A stretch of 60,000 nt of DNA from positions 597,995,335 through 598,055,334 of the forward strand of contig NC_081415.1 of NCBI RefSeq assembly GCF_030272615.1, in the 5' to 3' direction. The notes beneath the pieces were generated by a model. It was given only the letters and a program-made list of their open reading frames with translations. It made no database searches and was not told the origin of the DNA. Position numbers and translations under genes: made by a program. Each line of letters opens with the position of its first letter. Positions within the stretch are counted from its first letter, which is position 1. This stretch comes from Cryptomeria japonica (lineage: Eukaryota; Streptophyta; Pinopsida; Cupressales; Cupressaceae). Below are positions 1 through 11,243 of the stretch, one piece after another.

Positions 1-509
1 TTCATCCCTTAAGGCAACAATTTGTCTTTCAAGTTTTTAACCATTATTACTTGACTTTGTCAACTCAAGCTTCAACTGATCATTCTCATAGGTAAGCCTG
101 AAGCATTCATCAACTCTTTAATTCAATGATTGTGCTAGATTCTCTCCATTCTTCTTCGGATCAATCTCCTTAGTCAACCTTATCACAATGGATTGCATCT
201 CATTCTTCAAGGCAACATTCTCTCTCTCAAGTTTGTCATATTCATTAGCTTTACCCTGATTTTCCATGATTTTATCTTCTTTCTCCTTCATATCAATTCT
301 TTTCTTTTATCTCTTGGAGTGCTTACTCGATTCTTCAAGTCATTAATGAAATCATCAACAACATTCAAGTTCTTTTTCAAGGAACTGATCTCATTTCTTG
401 TTGCATCAAGATCCTTGAGTGCCACACTAAGGTGTCTCTGAATACTGGAATCCATTGAGTCAATCTCCCGAACCTTCCTCAAGTTGTTAAGCTTCTTGAG
501 AGGAACCAA
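1..509 (-). pseudogene. Coiled-coil gag-like ORF of element E, 5' part
   Basis: Reading leftward just after the PBS, the first frame (509-288) gives a lysine- and glutamate-rich heptad-like sequence. It then continues in another frame from about 290 as a further coiled coil containing LERENVALKNEM. The N-terminal LKKLNNLRK parallels the MDNLRKQLE start in H, and the later run matches NMRKELEGLTIRF in I. These are the signs of a shared gag-like first ORF. One frameshift and in-frame stops are present in the visible part. No zinc knuckle is reached before the window edge. The initiation codon is not certain. Confidence 0.6.
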
Positions 510-521
510 GATCTGATACCA
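510..521 (-). other. Primer binding site of E (initiator-Met type)
   Basis: On the - strand this reads TGGTATCAGATC, two bases inside the LTR end; it matches the plant initiator tRNA-Met PBS TGGTATCAGAGC except at one base. Confidence 0.8.
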
Positions 522-523
522 AT

Positions 524-1453
524 TGTTGGAATCAGTGATTACTGAGAGGGGGGGGTGTGAATCAATGATCTGCCCGTTTTCTTATTTTCAAACTTAACTT
601 TAAACCACCAGAAGCATACACTTGAAAATTAAATGCAAAAACATAAAACAATCAACCACAAAATCATAACATCAAATTTTTATGTGGAAACCCAAATGCG
701 AAAAAACATGGTGGGATTTGAACCCACAATATTATTCCACTATGGCCAGTAGCAAAATAGTATTACAATATGGGAATGCATAGGCATTCAAGCACACTAC
801 CTAGAGCTCACTGCTTAAAAACAATAAGGGCTACAACCTCAGAAGGCTCACTACCTTACTGATTAATTATAATGATGAATTATAGACAAATGAACTCCAA
901 AATAGCATCTAGAATGCTTGGATGAGTTTTGGTTGAGTGCGAAATATATTGACTAAATCACCTCTGTTGTTCTACTTCATTCACTGTCTTAGTTAGCTAC
1001 CAGATCAAGAATGTACACCTGAAACTGTGCCAAAAATGATTCTTGATCACCACTAGCTCGCATACAATCATATCATCCATTAAAAAGATTATCTACACCA
1101 GTCTTATATATCCGCAATAAAAAATAGAACATTTACCATGTTGGCCTGCTAGTGCAACGTGTAGTCACATGTCGACTTGACCGGATCATCAAAAAAACAA
1201 TAAAATAATGTTACTATGTTGGCTTAATCAATCCATACATGATTCATAGCACCGCAATCACCAGAAAGCTTCCAGACCAAAACTGCTCTATTTGTCTTGA
1301 AATACTGGTTAACTGGCTACCAATTAACACTCGCTTCCGGTTAAGAAGAATTATGGCTATCAGATTGAATAGCCATGAAGAGTTTCCATAAATGACAACC
1401 CTAAACCAATAATCAACCATCATAAGTCATCGGATGAGTGTCAATTTCTAACA
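524..1453 (-). repeat. 5' LTR of element E
   Basis: The ends form TGTTgGA...TCtAACA. The end next to the PBS carries a run of G on the + strand (poly-C in element sense), as in the LTRs of F, H and I. The partner LTR is outside the window, so the boundary rests on the terminal inverted repeat, the PBS, and the abrupt return to D sequence at 1454. Confidence 0.8.
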
Positions 1454-1752
1454 ATAGGGTCCATCATGAGGAGGAGGGATAGTTTATTTTTTAGGAGGAA
1501 GAGTTTTTCTACCTTTGGAAGGAAGAGGAGACTCATCCATAGGAGAAGGAATGGATTCTTCTTTAGAAAGAAGAACATCTCTTTTCCTAGGTGGAAGGAT
1601 ACTCTTCTCTTTAGGAGAAGGAATAGATGCCTCCTTGGGAAGAAGATTGTTTCTTTCCTTAGGAGGAAGAACAATCTTATCCTCAAGAAGGCATATATGA
1701 TCATCAGGAGGAATGCTAAGTGTTAGATTTCTAAGTTTACTCAAGGATAAAA
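1454..1752 (-). pseudogene. D proline-rich C-terminal gag fragment between E and I
   Basis: Translated on the - strand this matches the proline- and lysine-rich segment of B at about 33510-33690, beginning ILSLSKLRN (B has ILSLSEPRT) and running to a PPPHDGP motif just before E. Several LPPKE/IPSPKE-type repeats are expanded relative to B. A stop codon lies at 1484. It joins exactly to D sequence at 9513 once I and one copy of TAAAA are removed. Confidence 0.8.
1748..1752. repeat. Target-site duplication of element I (left copy)
   Basis: TAAAA here is repeated at 9513-9517, directly flanking the two LTRs. Confidence 0.9.
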
Positions 1753-2908
1753 TATTGGCATTTTTTATGTTTATGTTGTGATTGTCATTGATGGACACAC
1801 ACTTGTATAGAGATCCCCTATATATGTATGAGCTAGAGCTCAACTGGTATTTGTTCCAACCAATATGTTGTATTCTAGTCTTTGGACTATTGGTGATTTT
1901 GCAGAATGTGTTTCCCAGTCTAAAGCGACATGTCGATGCCAAGCGTTTTGTAGATCTCAACCAGTACGAAGGAGCAAAGTGGCATAACACATTCTTACCA
2001 GTCTTTATTTTTGTCAAACTGGCAACCGGTATTTTGTATGAACCGGTAATACTCTGTGATGAGTTACCAACCCACTGATTGATTGACGGTGCCGACACAC
2101 TGACGGTGCTTTTTGTGTCATGTTACTGAGTATGTCTAGATTCATTGGACCTAGGAAACTGTAATGTAATCCTATTGGACCGACATGAAATCAGATTCCT
2201 TTAAAAGGACATCATGTCTAGGGTTTTGAGTTGTTGTTGTTGTTTCTGAAAGGGTTTATGTTGTGGCTAGGGTTTAAGGTGGTTGAGTTGTTGTAAGAGC
2301 GATCTTGTCTAAGAAGATCAAGTTGTAATAGAAAGAGGTAGAGAAGACTGAAGTAATGCTGAAACACACTAGTAGTGAGCTATAATGGATCTAACCAAGC
2401 AGTTTGTGCTATTAGATAGATCAAACAATTGTTGATTACTCACATCTTTGACAAGTCTGTAGCCCTTAACCAGGTAGGCCCAAAAGCCTTTGTAAAATCC
2501 TCTAACAAGGTGGTTCACTTCTGTGAATCTAAAATCCTCTAACAAGGTAGTCTTTAATCAAACTTATCTCCTAACAGAGATTGAGATTCCTAACAGGATC
2601 TGTTCTAGTGAAGAACATTGTAAGACCTTAACCGGTCTGACCTTAACCAGTCTAGTTTTTATTCTGCAGATATGACTTGTGAGTTCCATCTCACCGTGGT
2701 TTTTTCTTAGTTGGGTTTCCACATCAAATATCTTGTGTTATGGTTGTATTGATTTTGTGGGTGAATTCTTTATTTGCATTTTGGTTTGCATGTGTGATAA
2801 CCGGTTTGTCTGTTAGATTGTTTTACTGGTTTATCTTCAGACTGTGTAAGTGTTTAAGTACAAAGATTTTTGGCATACTAATTCACCCCCCCCTCTTAGT
2901 ATTCATCA
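1753..2908 (+). repeat. 5' LTR of element I
   Basis: 1156 bp, matching 8344-9512. It begins TATTGGCA (TGTTGGCA in the 3' copy) and ends ATTCATCA after a poly-C run (CACCCCCCCC). Several ACCGGT palindromes of the 3' copy appear here as ACTGGT or ACCAGT. The short ORFs inside it, including those at 1782-2078 and 2740-2991, are not genes. Confidence 0.93.
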
Positions 2909-2910
2909 AT

Positions 2911-2922
2911 TGGTATCAGAGC
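2911..2922 (+). other. Primer binding site of I
   Basis: TGGTATCAGAGC, the standard plant initiator tRNA-Met PBS, two bases after the LTR. Confidence 0.95.
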
Positions 2923-2958
2923 CTATCTTTCTATAAGTTTAACCACTTGGAAAGAGAT

Positions 2959-4234
2959 ATGGGGGAATACACCTTGAGGGAACTTACTTAGTGGCTCACA
3001 CAGTCTGAGCAAGCCTATGATGATCTTATGGTTAAATACAAGGCATCTCAAGCAAAAAGGAGAGAACATGCAGAGAAGCTGATGGAGGTATCTGAAAGTA
3101 GTTCTGAATATGAAGCAAATATGGAAGCCATGATTGTAGAAGTAAATAATATGAATGATTCAAACTCTAATATGAGAAAGGAGTTGGAAGGACTGACTAT
3201 CCGGTTTAGTCAAGAGCTTGAGAACTAGAGGAAAGCTGAAGATCAGGTAAAGGACAGAGATCATGAGATCTCCAAGTTGAAACAAGAGATTAGTGCACTG
3301 ACTGCTTGCCTTCATGAGAGTAGGATGGAAAAGGAAGACATGCAAGGAGAAATGAACATAGCCTTCTTTAAAAATGCAAGCCTAATAGAGACCAATACTG
3401 CTATCTCCAAAGAACTCTCTGAGTCAAAGGAAATACTTGCTAAGTTTAGCAAAAGTACTATCAAGCTAGAGCAAAAGCTTGAGTCATCCAGATTGGTAAA
3501 GAATACCAATGGTCTTGGTTTCTCTAGACATGAGGAAGGAGAATCCTCAAGAATGAATGCTGAAGCATCAAAGAAGCAACCGACACTCAAAGGAAAAGGT
3601 AAGCAAAAATTCAAACATGTTTGCTTTAACTGTCTTAAAGAAGGACACACTGCCAATGTATGTAGGAGAAAAGCCTACAATAATTTTCCATATTTTATCA
3701 ACAATGTACCTAGATCCAATAAGTTCAATGGTCATTGTTATGCATGCAAAAAGTTTGGGCATAGAGCATCTGAATGCAGGTCTGTCATGAACAATACAGG
3801 AAGATATCCTCAGAGGACCCAAGGAGCTGGTCTGAAATCTTTTGTAAACCAGAACCCTAACTAGATTAATACCTACAATTATCAAAGGCAATAGTGGTTA
3901 TCAATCGGCAACTAGATGGAGAGAAAACTATTGGACTTGTCATGGACATGGTCACACTGCTGCTACATGTAGAAGGAAGAATGGAAATATGAACAATGGA
4001 CCTTGGAGAGCACCTGGAATGGTTTGCTATCAATGCAACAAGTCAGGTCACATTGCAAGATTCTACAGAAGCAGAAAGAGTATATCTGATGATATACTGG
4101 TCACTCAGAAAGGAGAAATTGATGTTGAAAAAGTTCAAGCGGACATGAACAAAACCTAGAGGAAGAAACCAACAATGTTGGAAGAGGAACCGGTTTCTGC
4201 ACCTAGTGTGGAAATATCAGAACTGACAAACTAA
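2959..4234 (+). pseudogene. Element I ORF1: coiled-coil, multi-zinc-knuckle gag-like protein
   Basis: The ATG at 2959 is the first after the PBS. Frame 1 runs to 3864 with TAG stops at 2989, 3226 and 3862, then shifts and continues to TAA at 4232-4234. Residues up to about 190 are charged coiled coil. Four CCHC-type knuckles follow: CFNCLKEGHTANVC (about 3628), CYACKKFGHRASEC (about 3736), a degenerate one with TCHGHGHTAATC, and CYQCNKSGHIARFY, whose last Cys is Tyr. Such knuckles bind nucleic acid in Gag proteins. No copia-type capsid motif is recognised, so calling it Gag is inference from position, knuckles and the parallel ORF in H. Confidence 0.75.
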
Positions 4235-4679
4235 GCTCCAAAGAGGCTTAGGGGGAGCAAACGGCGAAATGATTGTGAACCCCTGGTTACACCCGTAAAA
4301 GACCTTAACTGATATGTGATACCTGTCGCTTGGCAGAAGACCAGAAATAGTAAAAAAGGCAAATTAGGGTTTACGCCCTAATAGAGGAGCATTAATGGTG
4401 GTAGGTGAGAGACATGTATAAAAGCATATTTCAAATCATTTGTCACTATCTGTTTTCAAGCGTAGAAAAGTTTTCAAGTGTAGAATGAAGAAAAGGCGAT
4501 TTGAACTAAGATTTCAAGAACTTGATAAATCTTGAAGGAGATTCAAATCTAGTTTGCAAGCGGTCATGGAGAACACAAAGCGGTGATTTGGCAACCGACG
4601 GAGAGTGGAGTGAAGCAGAATCAGGAAGCCCTAAATTCATGTTGTAAGGGTATTTTTCATGTTCTTGAAATACTCAACA
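4235..4679 (+). other. Inter-ORF spacer of element I
   Basis: About 445 bp between the two ORFs. It begins with a PPT-like G-run (CTTAGGGGGAGCAAA at 4248-4262). H has a spacer of similar size (410 bp) at the same place. No coding signal is seen except a possible in-frame extension from an ATG at 4659. Confidence 0.5.
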
Positions 4680-7600
4680 ATGGCTTCCGCATCTCATACC
4701 AGTTCTAGTACATCCATTGAGTCAGAAAGTTTTATTCAGAGGAAGTCCAAATATAATGCCTTATCAAAAGTTCTGGATGGAGTCATAGTTGAAGAAGGAA
4801 TTTCAAATTATATTGATTGCAAAATACAAGACCTAGGGTCTTTAGCTATTCACACCTAGTTAGGTTTATTTTGCGGCAAGGACAAAAAGATCAAACCTGA
4901 GTTTAGTATCCTAGAGAAGAAGAAACTCCATAATGCAGTATACTTTCTGGAAGATTTTATGGAGGATCATATCAGGATCATTTTGGGTAGAGTCCATGGT
5001 GACAAGATACACCTGGAGAGGATGCATGATATCACACCTCAGGAAATTCATGTTGTCACTAGTTTTTTCAACATAGGGGAACTGCGAGCCCTAAGAACAA
5101 TAAGCAAAACCGAAATGGCCAAGCTCACCGGTTCAACAAGTGACTCACGGGGTATGATAGTTAATCCTGTCAAGGATGATCTGGTGAAATACGCCTACAT
5201 GGTGATAGGCTATAGAACATTCTCAGCCACTAGGATTAATTATGTATCTGCTGAAGTGGTAAATGCCACTTACCGGATGATTAAAGAGGATGCATCATTT
5301 GACCTATGCACCGGTATGCAGAGGCAACTCCTGTTGAATCTAAAGGTGATCAAATAGGACAATGCACTGAGGTTTAAGTTTGGACAACTACTGATAGGGT
5401 TGTTCTTCTATTTCCAAGGCTACTTTCCTGGAGTAGGAGATGTCTAGTGGTCTCCTGATCAATTGGTAACCAAGCAGATCAAGGAAAGCATACAAGCCAT
5501 TGGAACCGGTTACCCTGAAGTATTGAGCAAATATTTTGATGAGTTCAGAAGAAAGATGAGTCAAAGGGTAAGGATCTCAGGTGATATTGTTAAGATATAT
5601 GAAGATGACATCTGTTTCGCCATTCAGGTGGACAAATGCTTAACGGAGGCTGTTGAGCCTAGAATGGAGGAAGTGGAGCCAATGGGCTATGAGGTTATGT
5701 ATGATATGTTGGAAGGTTATGCCTCAACCCTTATTGCCTCACCTCTTGATCCTAAGGCTAAAAGGATCAAAACCTACTTGGAGAGGATTGCATCGGCCAA
5801 GGAACCATCTATTAAGAAAGGAAAAGAACCAGCAGCAAAGAAAGCCAAGGTAGTGCCTGTAGTATTGGCACTAGCTACCACTACAACTCCAAGAGTGACC
5901 AAGCAGTCACCTGCAAAGAAGAAACTAGAGGTGACACTGGCAAAAGCCTTTGAAAGAAAAAGGAAGACTAAGACAAATGAATCGGACTCTGAAGAGACCG
6001 AGTCTGATGAAAAGCCAAAGAAGGCTAGACAGACAAAGAAAATGAAGAAGAATGAACCAGTAGCATCCGCACCGATAAATATTGATATCTCCTCATACAA
6101 ACCTTTGACACATTTTCAAAGGATAGTTATATTAGGAGAAAATTACTTCATGATTTAGTAGATTATTGTGACAATTTTAGTGATGAGCAGAAGGAAGAAG
6201 TATTATAGGAAATCATTATTTATTTGTGCAAAAATGACTGGTCACCATCAGAGATTAAATCTCAGACACTAGATTCTTTATTTAAAGCATTAGATAATAA
6301 ATGGCGCATTGCCATTGAAAAGGAATAGGAGATTAGGGAGAAAGTCTTTGCACAGTACTTTCCCGACCTCTCAAATTCAGAATTGTTTGATGTGTTGGAC
6401 CAAAATAAAGGACTCTTCTTCACAAGGAGAAGAAGACTCTAGCTGTTGGAAGGAAGAGTTGATGATGTTGAAAAAGACACTCATTAGTATATGAATCATG
6501 CTATTCAAGATCACAAAGAACGAATGGTCAATTGGCAAGCAAAAACAAAACCGGTCATATCCAAACCGGATGAAGTTTTTGATGAAGAAGGAAACCCGGT
6601 TGAAGAACCAATCAACAATATTGATGTCGATGCCTTGGATGTAGAAGATGTCACTCAAGAGATACCTTCTGAGGGAATAGAATAGGGGCAACAAGCTAAA
6701 CAGGGTGGTGAGCAAGCTAAGGACACACAGGAAGCGGCTAAAGAAGAGGAAGAGAAGAAGAAGAGGCATGAAGATGAGAAAAAGAGAAAAGAGGAAGAGA
6801 AGAGAAAAGAGGAAGAGGAGAAATGAAAAGATGAAGAGAAGAAGAAGTAAGAAGATGAAAGGAAGAAGAAAGAAGAAGAGGACAAAGAAGAAAAGAAGAA
6901 GAAAGAAGAGGAAGAAAAGAAGAAGAAGGAAGAGGAAGAAAAGAAGAAGAAGGAAGAGGAAGAGAAGAAAAAGAAGGAAGAAGAAGAAAAGAAGAAGAAG
7001 GAAGAGAAAGAGAAAGAAGAGCAGAAGAAGAAAGAAGCAAATAGGAAAAAGAAAGAAGAGGAAGACAAGGAACAAGAACAGAAGAAAGAAGTAGAGAAAA
7101 GGAATAAGGAAGATGTAGACAAGGCAGTGAAAGCAATGGAGAGCACACAGATGGAGACTCCGAAGGCAATCGGGAGTCAAGCCAAACCGGCTAATTTCTC
7201 CAATCCTATCGATCTCCAGTCTGCAAGTGAGTCGGAGCTTATGCAAAGCATCAAGGTTTCTCAAGAGTGCCTTGAGATCATTCACAGGAAAAGGAGCAGG
7301 ACATAATTCAGGTGGCTATAGACACCCTTACCGGTTTAATCCCCAGTACCAATCTTCCTAACACTGAATCATCACTAGCATAGTTCAAACTACTATGTAT
7401 TGTAGTGGATGATTAGGTGTAGAGCTTGGAAGAAGCAGCTGAGGCAAATGTCAAGAAAGAGCATCAAAAGGCTCTTAACATTGCTTTGGTGAAAAAGTTG
7501 AATGAGCTTCGGTCTTAACTGCTGAAAGACCAAAAGGACGTAAGGAATTCTTTGGATGAGGGAAACTTGCTACTAAGCAAAATCTATCAACCTCATTTAT

Positions 7601-8016
7601 TCTACGATGATGTGCTAGCTAAGAAGCAAAAGCTTCAAACAGACTTATAGTCCCACTTGAGCACATTTAAGCCACCTTATGATTCCTTTGAAACATATGG
7701 GCAAACCATTCACCGGTTCCAGATCCAATCAGCCAAAATGGAGCAAGAGATCAATACACGATCTAAAGATTTGTAGGAGCTACAACTAGTTTTACTTCCA
7801 CTTCTGCAAATTCTTCAGAAGTGTTATCTGAACCTGGATGCCTTGATAGTTACGCAAGAGCTGAGAACAGTTGATGCCATGGAGGAACAAGTATACCAAA
7901 TGCAAACAGAAAAAGAAGTAGCCACCTCCTTACTTGAGTCCTGGTCTCTATCCATGAAACAATTTTTGCAAGACTATAAATCGGCTTTTGACAAGTATTA
8001 TTCATTGTTGTCATAA
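4680..8016 (+). pseudogene. Element I ORF2: conserved large protein of unknown function
   Basis: Starts MASASHTSS and ends at TAA 8014-8016, about 1110 codons. Frame 3 is followed to 6158 with TAG stops near 4857, 5355 and 5444, then frameshifts occur. The N-terminal 230-260 residues align with ORF2 of H: IRIILGRVHG (H: IRIVLSRVHG), a following ITPQEIHVVT (H: ITKEAIRAVT), a VIGYRT (H: ILGYKT) block and a FKFGQLL (H: FRFGNLL) block. Next comes a basic/acidic low-complexity part (5780-6070), then a very long Lys/Glu coiled coil (6686-7170) and a further helical tail. No RT, protease, integrase or envelope motif is visible. I do not recognise the domain; a plant-transposon-associated domain is possible. 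Confidence 0.75.
6884..7021 (+). repeat. Pure purine tract, 138 nt, inside ORF2
   Basis: Every base from 6884 to 7021 on the + strand is A or G, mainly GAAGAAAAG-type repeats coding Lys/Glu. The purine-rich region extends from about 6735 to 7110 with a few interruptions. The long ORFs on the opposite strand here are artefacts of this composition. Confidence 0.9.
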
Positions 8017-8066
8017 ACTTTATATATCAAATGGAAACATGGTTGTTCAGTGGTACTTTGTCATTG

Positions 8067-8342
8067 TTGGCAAAGGGGGAGAAGTACTCTATCTATTTTT
8101 GGAGACAAATAGGGAGAAGTATCTGATTTTAAAATTTTGATATATGTTTTTGATATATGCTATGTGCTCTAATATATCAATGTTTATGCTCTGTATGCAA
8201 AATTCCTATACATTGTGTTGATTAAGGGATAGTGTATATGCTTAGGGGGAGCAATTTTGTTAATGGCATGTTTTTGTTGTAAAACACTTAGATGTCAAAA
8301 TTTTATTTTCCTAAGTGTTGCCATCAATGCCAAAGGGGGAGG
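8067..8342 (+). promoter_or_regulatory. Polypurine tract and two upstream PPT-like copies of I
   Basis: Three G-runs precede the 3' LTR: GCAAAGGGGGAGAAG (about 8071-8085), CTTAGGGGGAGCAA (about 8240-8253) and CCAAAGGGGGAGG (8330-8342). The last abuts the LTR and should prime plus-strand synthesis. Repeated PPT-like copies are a known trait of Sireviruses. Confidence 0.75.
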
Positions 8343-8343
8343 T

Positions 8344-9512
8344 TGTTGGCATTTTTGATGTTTATGTTGTGATTGTCATTGATGGACACACACTTGTATA
8401 GAGATCCCCTTTATATGTATGAGCTAGAGCTCAACCGATATTTGTTCCAACCGGTATGTTATATTCTAGTCTTTGGACTATTGGTGATTTTGCAGAATGT
8501 GTTCCCCGGTCTGAAGCGGCATGTCGATCCCAAGCGGTTTGTAGATCTCAACCGGTATGAAGGAGCAAAGCAGCATAATACATTCTTATCAGTCTTCATT
8601 TTTGTCAAACCAACAACCGGTATTTTGTATGAACCAGTAATACTCTGTGATGAGTTACCAATCGACATTTTGTGATGAGTTACCAACCCACCAATTGATT
8701 GACAGTGTCGAGACACTGAAGCTTCTTTTTGTGTCGTGTTACTGAGTATGTCTAGATTCATTGAACCTAGGAAATTGTAATGTAATCCTATTGGACCGAC
8801 ATGAAATCAGATTCCTTTAAAAGGACATCATGTCTAGGGTTTTGGGTTGTTGTTACTATTGTTGAAAGGGTTTATATTGTGGCTAGGGTTTAAGGTGGTT
8901 GTTGAGTTGTTGTAAGAGTGATCTTGTCTGAGAAGATCAAGTTGTAACAGAAAGAGGTAGAGAAGATTGAAGTAATGCTGAAACACATTAGCAGTGAGCT
9001 ATACTGGATCTAACCAAGTAGTTTGTGCTATTAGATAGATCAAACACTTATTGATTACTCACATCTTTGACAAGTCTGTAACCCTTAACCGGGTAGGCCC
9101 AAAAGCCTTTGTAAAATCCTCTAACAAGGTGGTTCACTTCTGTGAATCTAAAATCCTCTAACAAGGTAGTCTTTAATCAGACTTATCTCCTAATAGAGAT
9201 TGAGATTCCTAATAGGATCTGTTCTGGTGAAGAACATTGTAAGACCTTAACCGGTCTGGTTTCTATTCTACAGATAGTGAGTTGTGAGTTCCATCTCACC
9301 GTGGTTTTTTCCCAGTTGGGTTTCCACGTCAAATATCTTGTGTTATGGTTGTATTGCTTTTGTGGGTGAATGCTTTATTTGCATTTTGGTTTGCATGTGT
9401 GATAACCAGTCTATCTGTTAGACTATTTTACCAGTTTATCTTCAGACTATGTAAGTGTTTAAGTATAGAGATTTTTGGCATACTAATTCACCCCCCCTCT
9501 TAGTATTCATCA
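8344..9512 (+). repeat. 3' LTR of element I
   Basis: 1169 bp, TGTTGGCA to ATTCATCA. It carries a short tandem duplication (a second GTGATGAGTTACCAA near 8672) missing from the 5' copy, and retains more intact ACCGGT palindromes than the 5' LTR. Confidence 0.93.
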
Positions 9513-9517
9513 TAAAA

Positions 9518-11243
9518 TAATTTATTTTTTCCAATTTTTATATGATCTAAAAAGAGCATCACTCTTAGGTTCAAGAGGCTTGAATTATTTCAGACGAAAA
9601 AATAATCAAGACAAACATCTCCATGCCTCAGTGTAGGTTGACCTATGTTGTGATTAATAATTATGAGGAAATTTCAAACACATGTGAATAGTAGAAGAGA
9701 TCACTTTTATATAAGAGAGACAAGGATGTCCCAAATTCACATGAAATTGATCGGATGTAGGAATGATAGGAAATTGAACATCTAAGCATTTAGTGCCAAC
9801 ATCAATAGGAAGTATTATAGAACCAATAGCAAGAAAAGAGAAGCCATCAAAAACTTTAACTATCACACCTGTATCATCATATATTACTTGATGCAATTGC
9901 AAAGTATAAATAAATTCTTTAGTTATCACATTAACCATGCAAGTAGGATTAATAAGGACTCCTCTAGTGGGTATACCTTTGATTTTTGCACTTATGTATA
10001 ATGGGCCATCAGGTGCTTTAATGGTCTCACTAGGATCAAATGTTATGCACAAATTCTTAGGAGGTTCTTGTTGATCTACAAGGTTCACCACATTATTCGA
10101 TTCAATGGTCACATCATTGGGAGAGAAAGCAAGATAACCAGTTTCAATCACATTCATGGAATGGGATGGTAAAGGATCAGTGAAAATTTGAAGGTTCTAA
10201 TTAGTAGGAGCTACAAATTTATTTCCTTTATCATTCACACCTGTCACATATATAGTATTGTCATCAATCAATTCTTGAATCTTACTTAATAAAAAACATT
10301 TTTCATTATCATGACTAGGTTGACGATGATATTGAAAAAAGGATTTAGCATCAAAATAAGGGGAAGTTTTTTTAGATGGATCAATTGGTTTGATTTGGGG
10401 AAGTTTTAACACATTCTTTTGTATTAACTGAGACATAATGCTATGTAAAGGTTCATTCAAGGGAGTAAACTCTTTTTATCTTTTAAATAATTTAGACAAA
10501 GGAGGCACACCTATAGCACCTACGCATTGACTGTTGTTGATATTGTCATTGAATTTGATGAATCCTTTCTTTGGTTTGATCTTAAAAATGGTTGTTGACC
10601 GCTATCACCCTTATCACTTGGGGCCATGGAAGGAGATAATTGTTGCAGTTGACTCACGGTTAGTTGATAATTGTGAAGTAATGCACACAATTGCGAAAAG
10701 GAAGTAAACTAAGTTAAGAGAAGCTTGTCCCTAATGTCTTTTTGTAAATTAGCAATGAAAATCTTTTGGATGTCTTGATCAGGCATAGGAAAATAAATCT
10801 GAGAATACAAATGCTTATATCTACCAATAAATCAGTCTCTTTTTCTTTAACACCTTATTTATAATGCATTAAATTAGTCAAATTAACTTTAGGACCAATG
10901 TTATTGTGAAATTGTTGAATAAAATCATTAGCTAGTTGTTGAAAAGAAGTAATAGAATAAGGAGGACAAGAACAATACCATTGCAAAGCTATATCCCTTA
11001 ATGTTCTAGTAAACAATTTTGCTAACAACCTTTGATCATGAGCAAAGTCAATACACAAAGTTTGGAATGTTTTAGCATGAGTTAAAGTATCACCTTTTCT
11101 ATTCTGAAGTTCCAATTGAGGGAATTCTACATGTTTAGGCGAGATGACTCCAACAATGTCATGAGATAATGATCCCACTACATCAAATGTGGGAACATTA
11201 TACTTGGATTGATTTATAGAAGCTATTTGTTGTTTTAAGGGAG
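9518..11243 (-). pseudogene. D gag, middle and C-terminal part (capsid, knuckle-like, protease-like)
   Basis: Reading leftward from 11243, this continues the gag frame cut by A. It contains the capsid core with QWYCSCPP (about 10970), the LMHYKQ block, a Pro/Asn-rich link, a knuckle-like segment FFQYHRQPSHDNEKC (about 10330), and a protease-like fold (10157-9654). The site that reads VLIDPS in B here reads VLINPT. Frameshifts and stops separate the blocks, for example near 10855, 10460-10850 and 10197. The sequence below 9654 is degenerate but still matches B up to the I insertion. Homology to B is clear throughout. Confidence 0.85.
11239..11243. repeat. Target-site duplication of element A (left copy, imperfect)
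   Basis: GGGAG here versus GGAAG at 39709-39713; D's gag continues across. Confidence 0.7.

Larger units (their letters stand above)
1..1453 (-). mobile_element. Element E: 5' end of a Sirevirus-like LTR element, - strand, truncated by the window
   Basis: Visible parts are the 5' LTR (524-1453), an initiator-Met type PBS (510-521) and the start of a coiled-coil gag-like ORF (509 to 1). It interrupts D's proline-rich ORF: D reads to 1454 and then stops abruptly at the LTR terminus. The coiled-coil ORF resembles the first ORF of H and I, so E probably belongs to the same pol-less class. That cannot be confirmed because the rest is outside the window. Confidence 0.75.
1753..9512 (+). mobile_element. 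Element I: complete Sirevirus-like non-autonomous LTR element, 7.76 kb
   Basis: LTRs at 1753-2908 and 8344-9512 are flanked by a perfect TAAAA duplication (1748-1752 and 9513-9517), and D's coding sequence rejoins across the site. The PBS is TGGTATCAGAGC at 2911 and the PPT immediately precedes 8344. The interior holds a coiled-coil/CCHC ORF and a second ORF of about 3.3 kb without any pol domain. The first two bases of the 5' LTR read TA where the 3' LTR reads TG. Confidence 0.93.

Noticed and set aside
1782-2078. ORFs in the LTRs of I (also 2740-2991, 8373-8675, 8459-8761)
   Set aside because: They lie wholly or mostly in long terminal repeats, differ between the two copies, and have no recognisable domain.
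6377-7285. Long - strand ORFs rich in Phe/Leu/Ser and a + frame rich in Arg/Lys
   Set aside because: They are alternative frames of the purine-only coiled-coil region of ORF2 in I.
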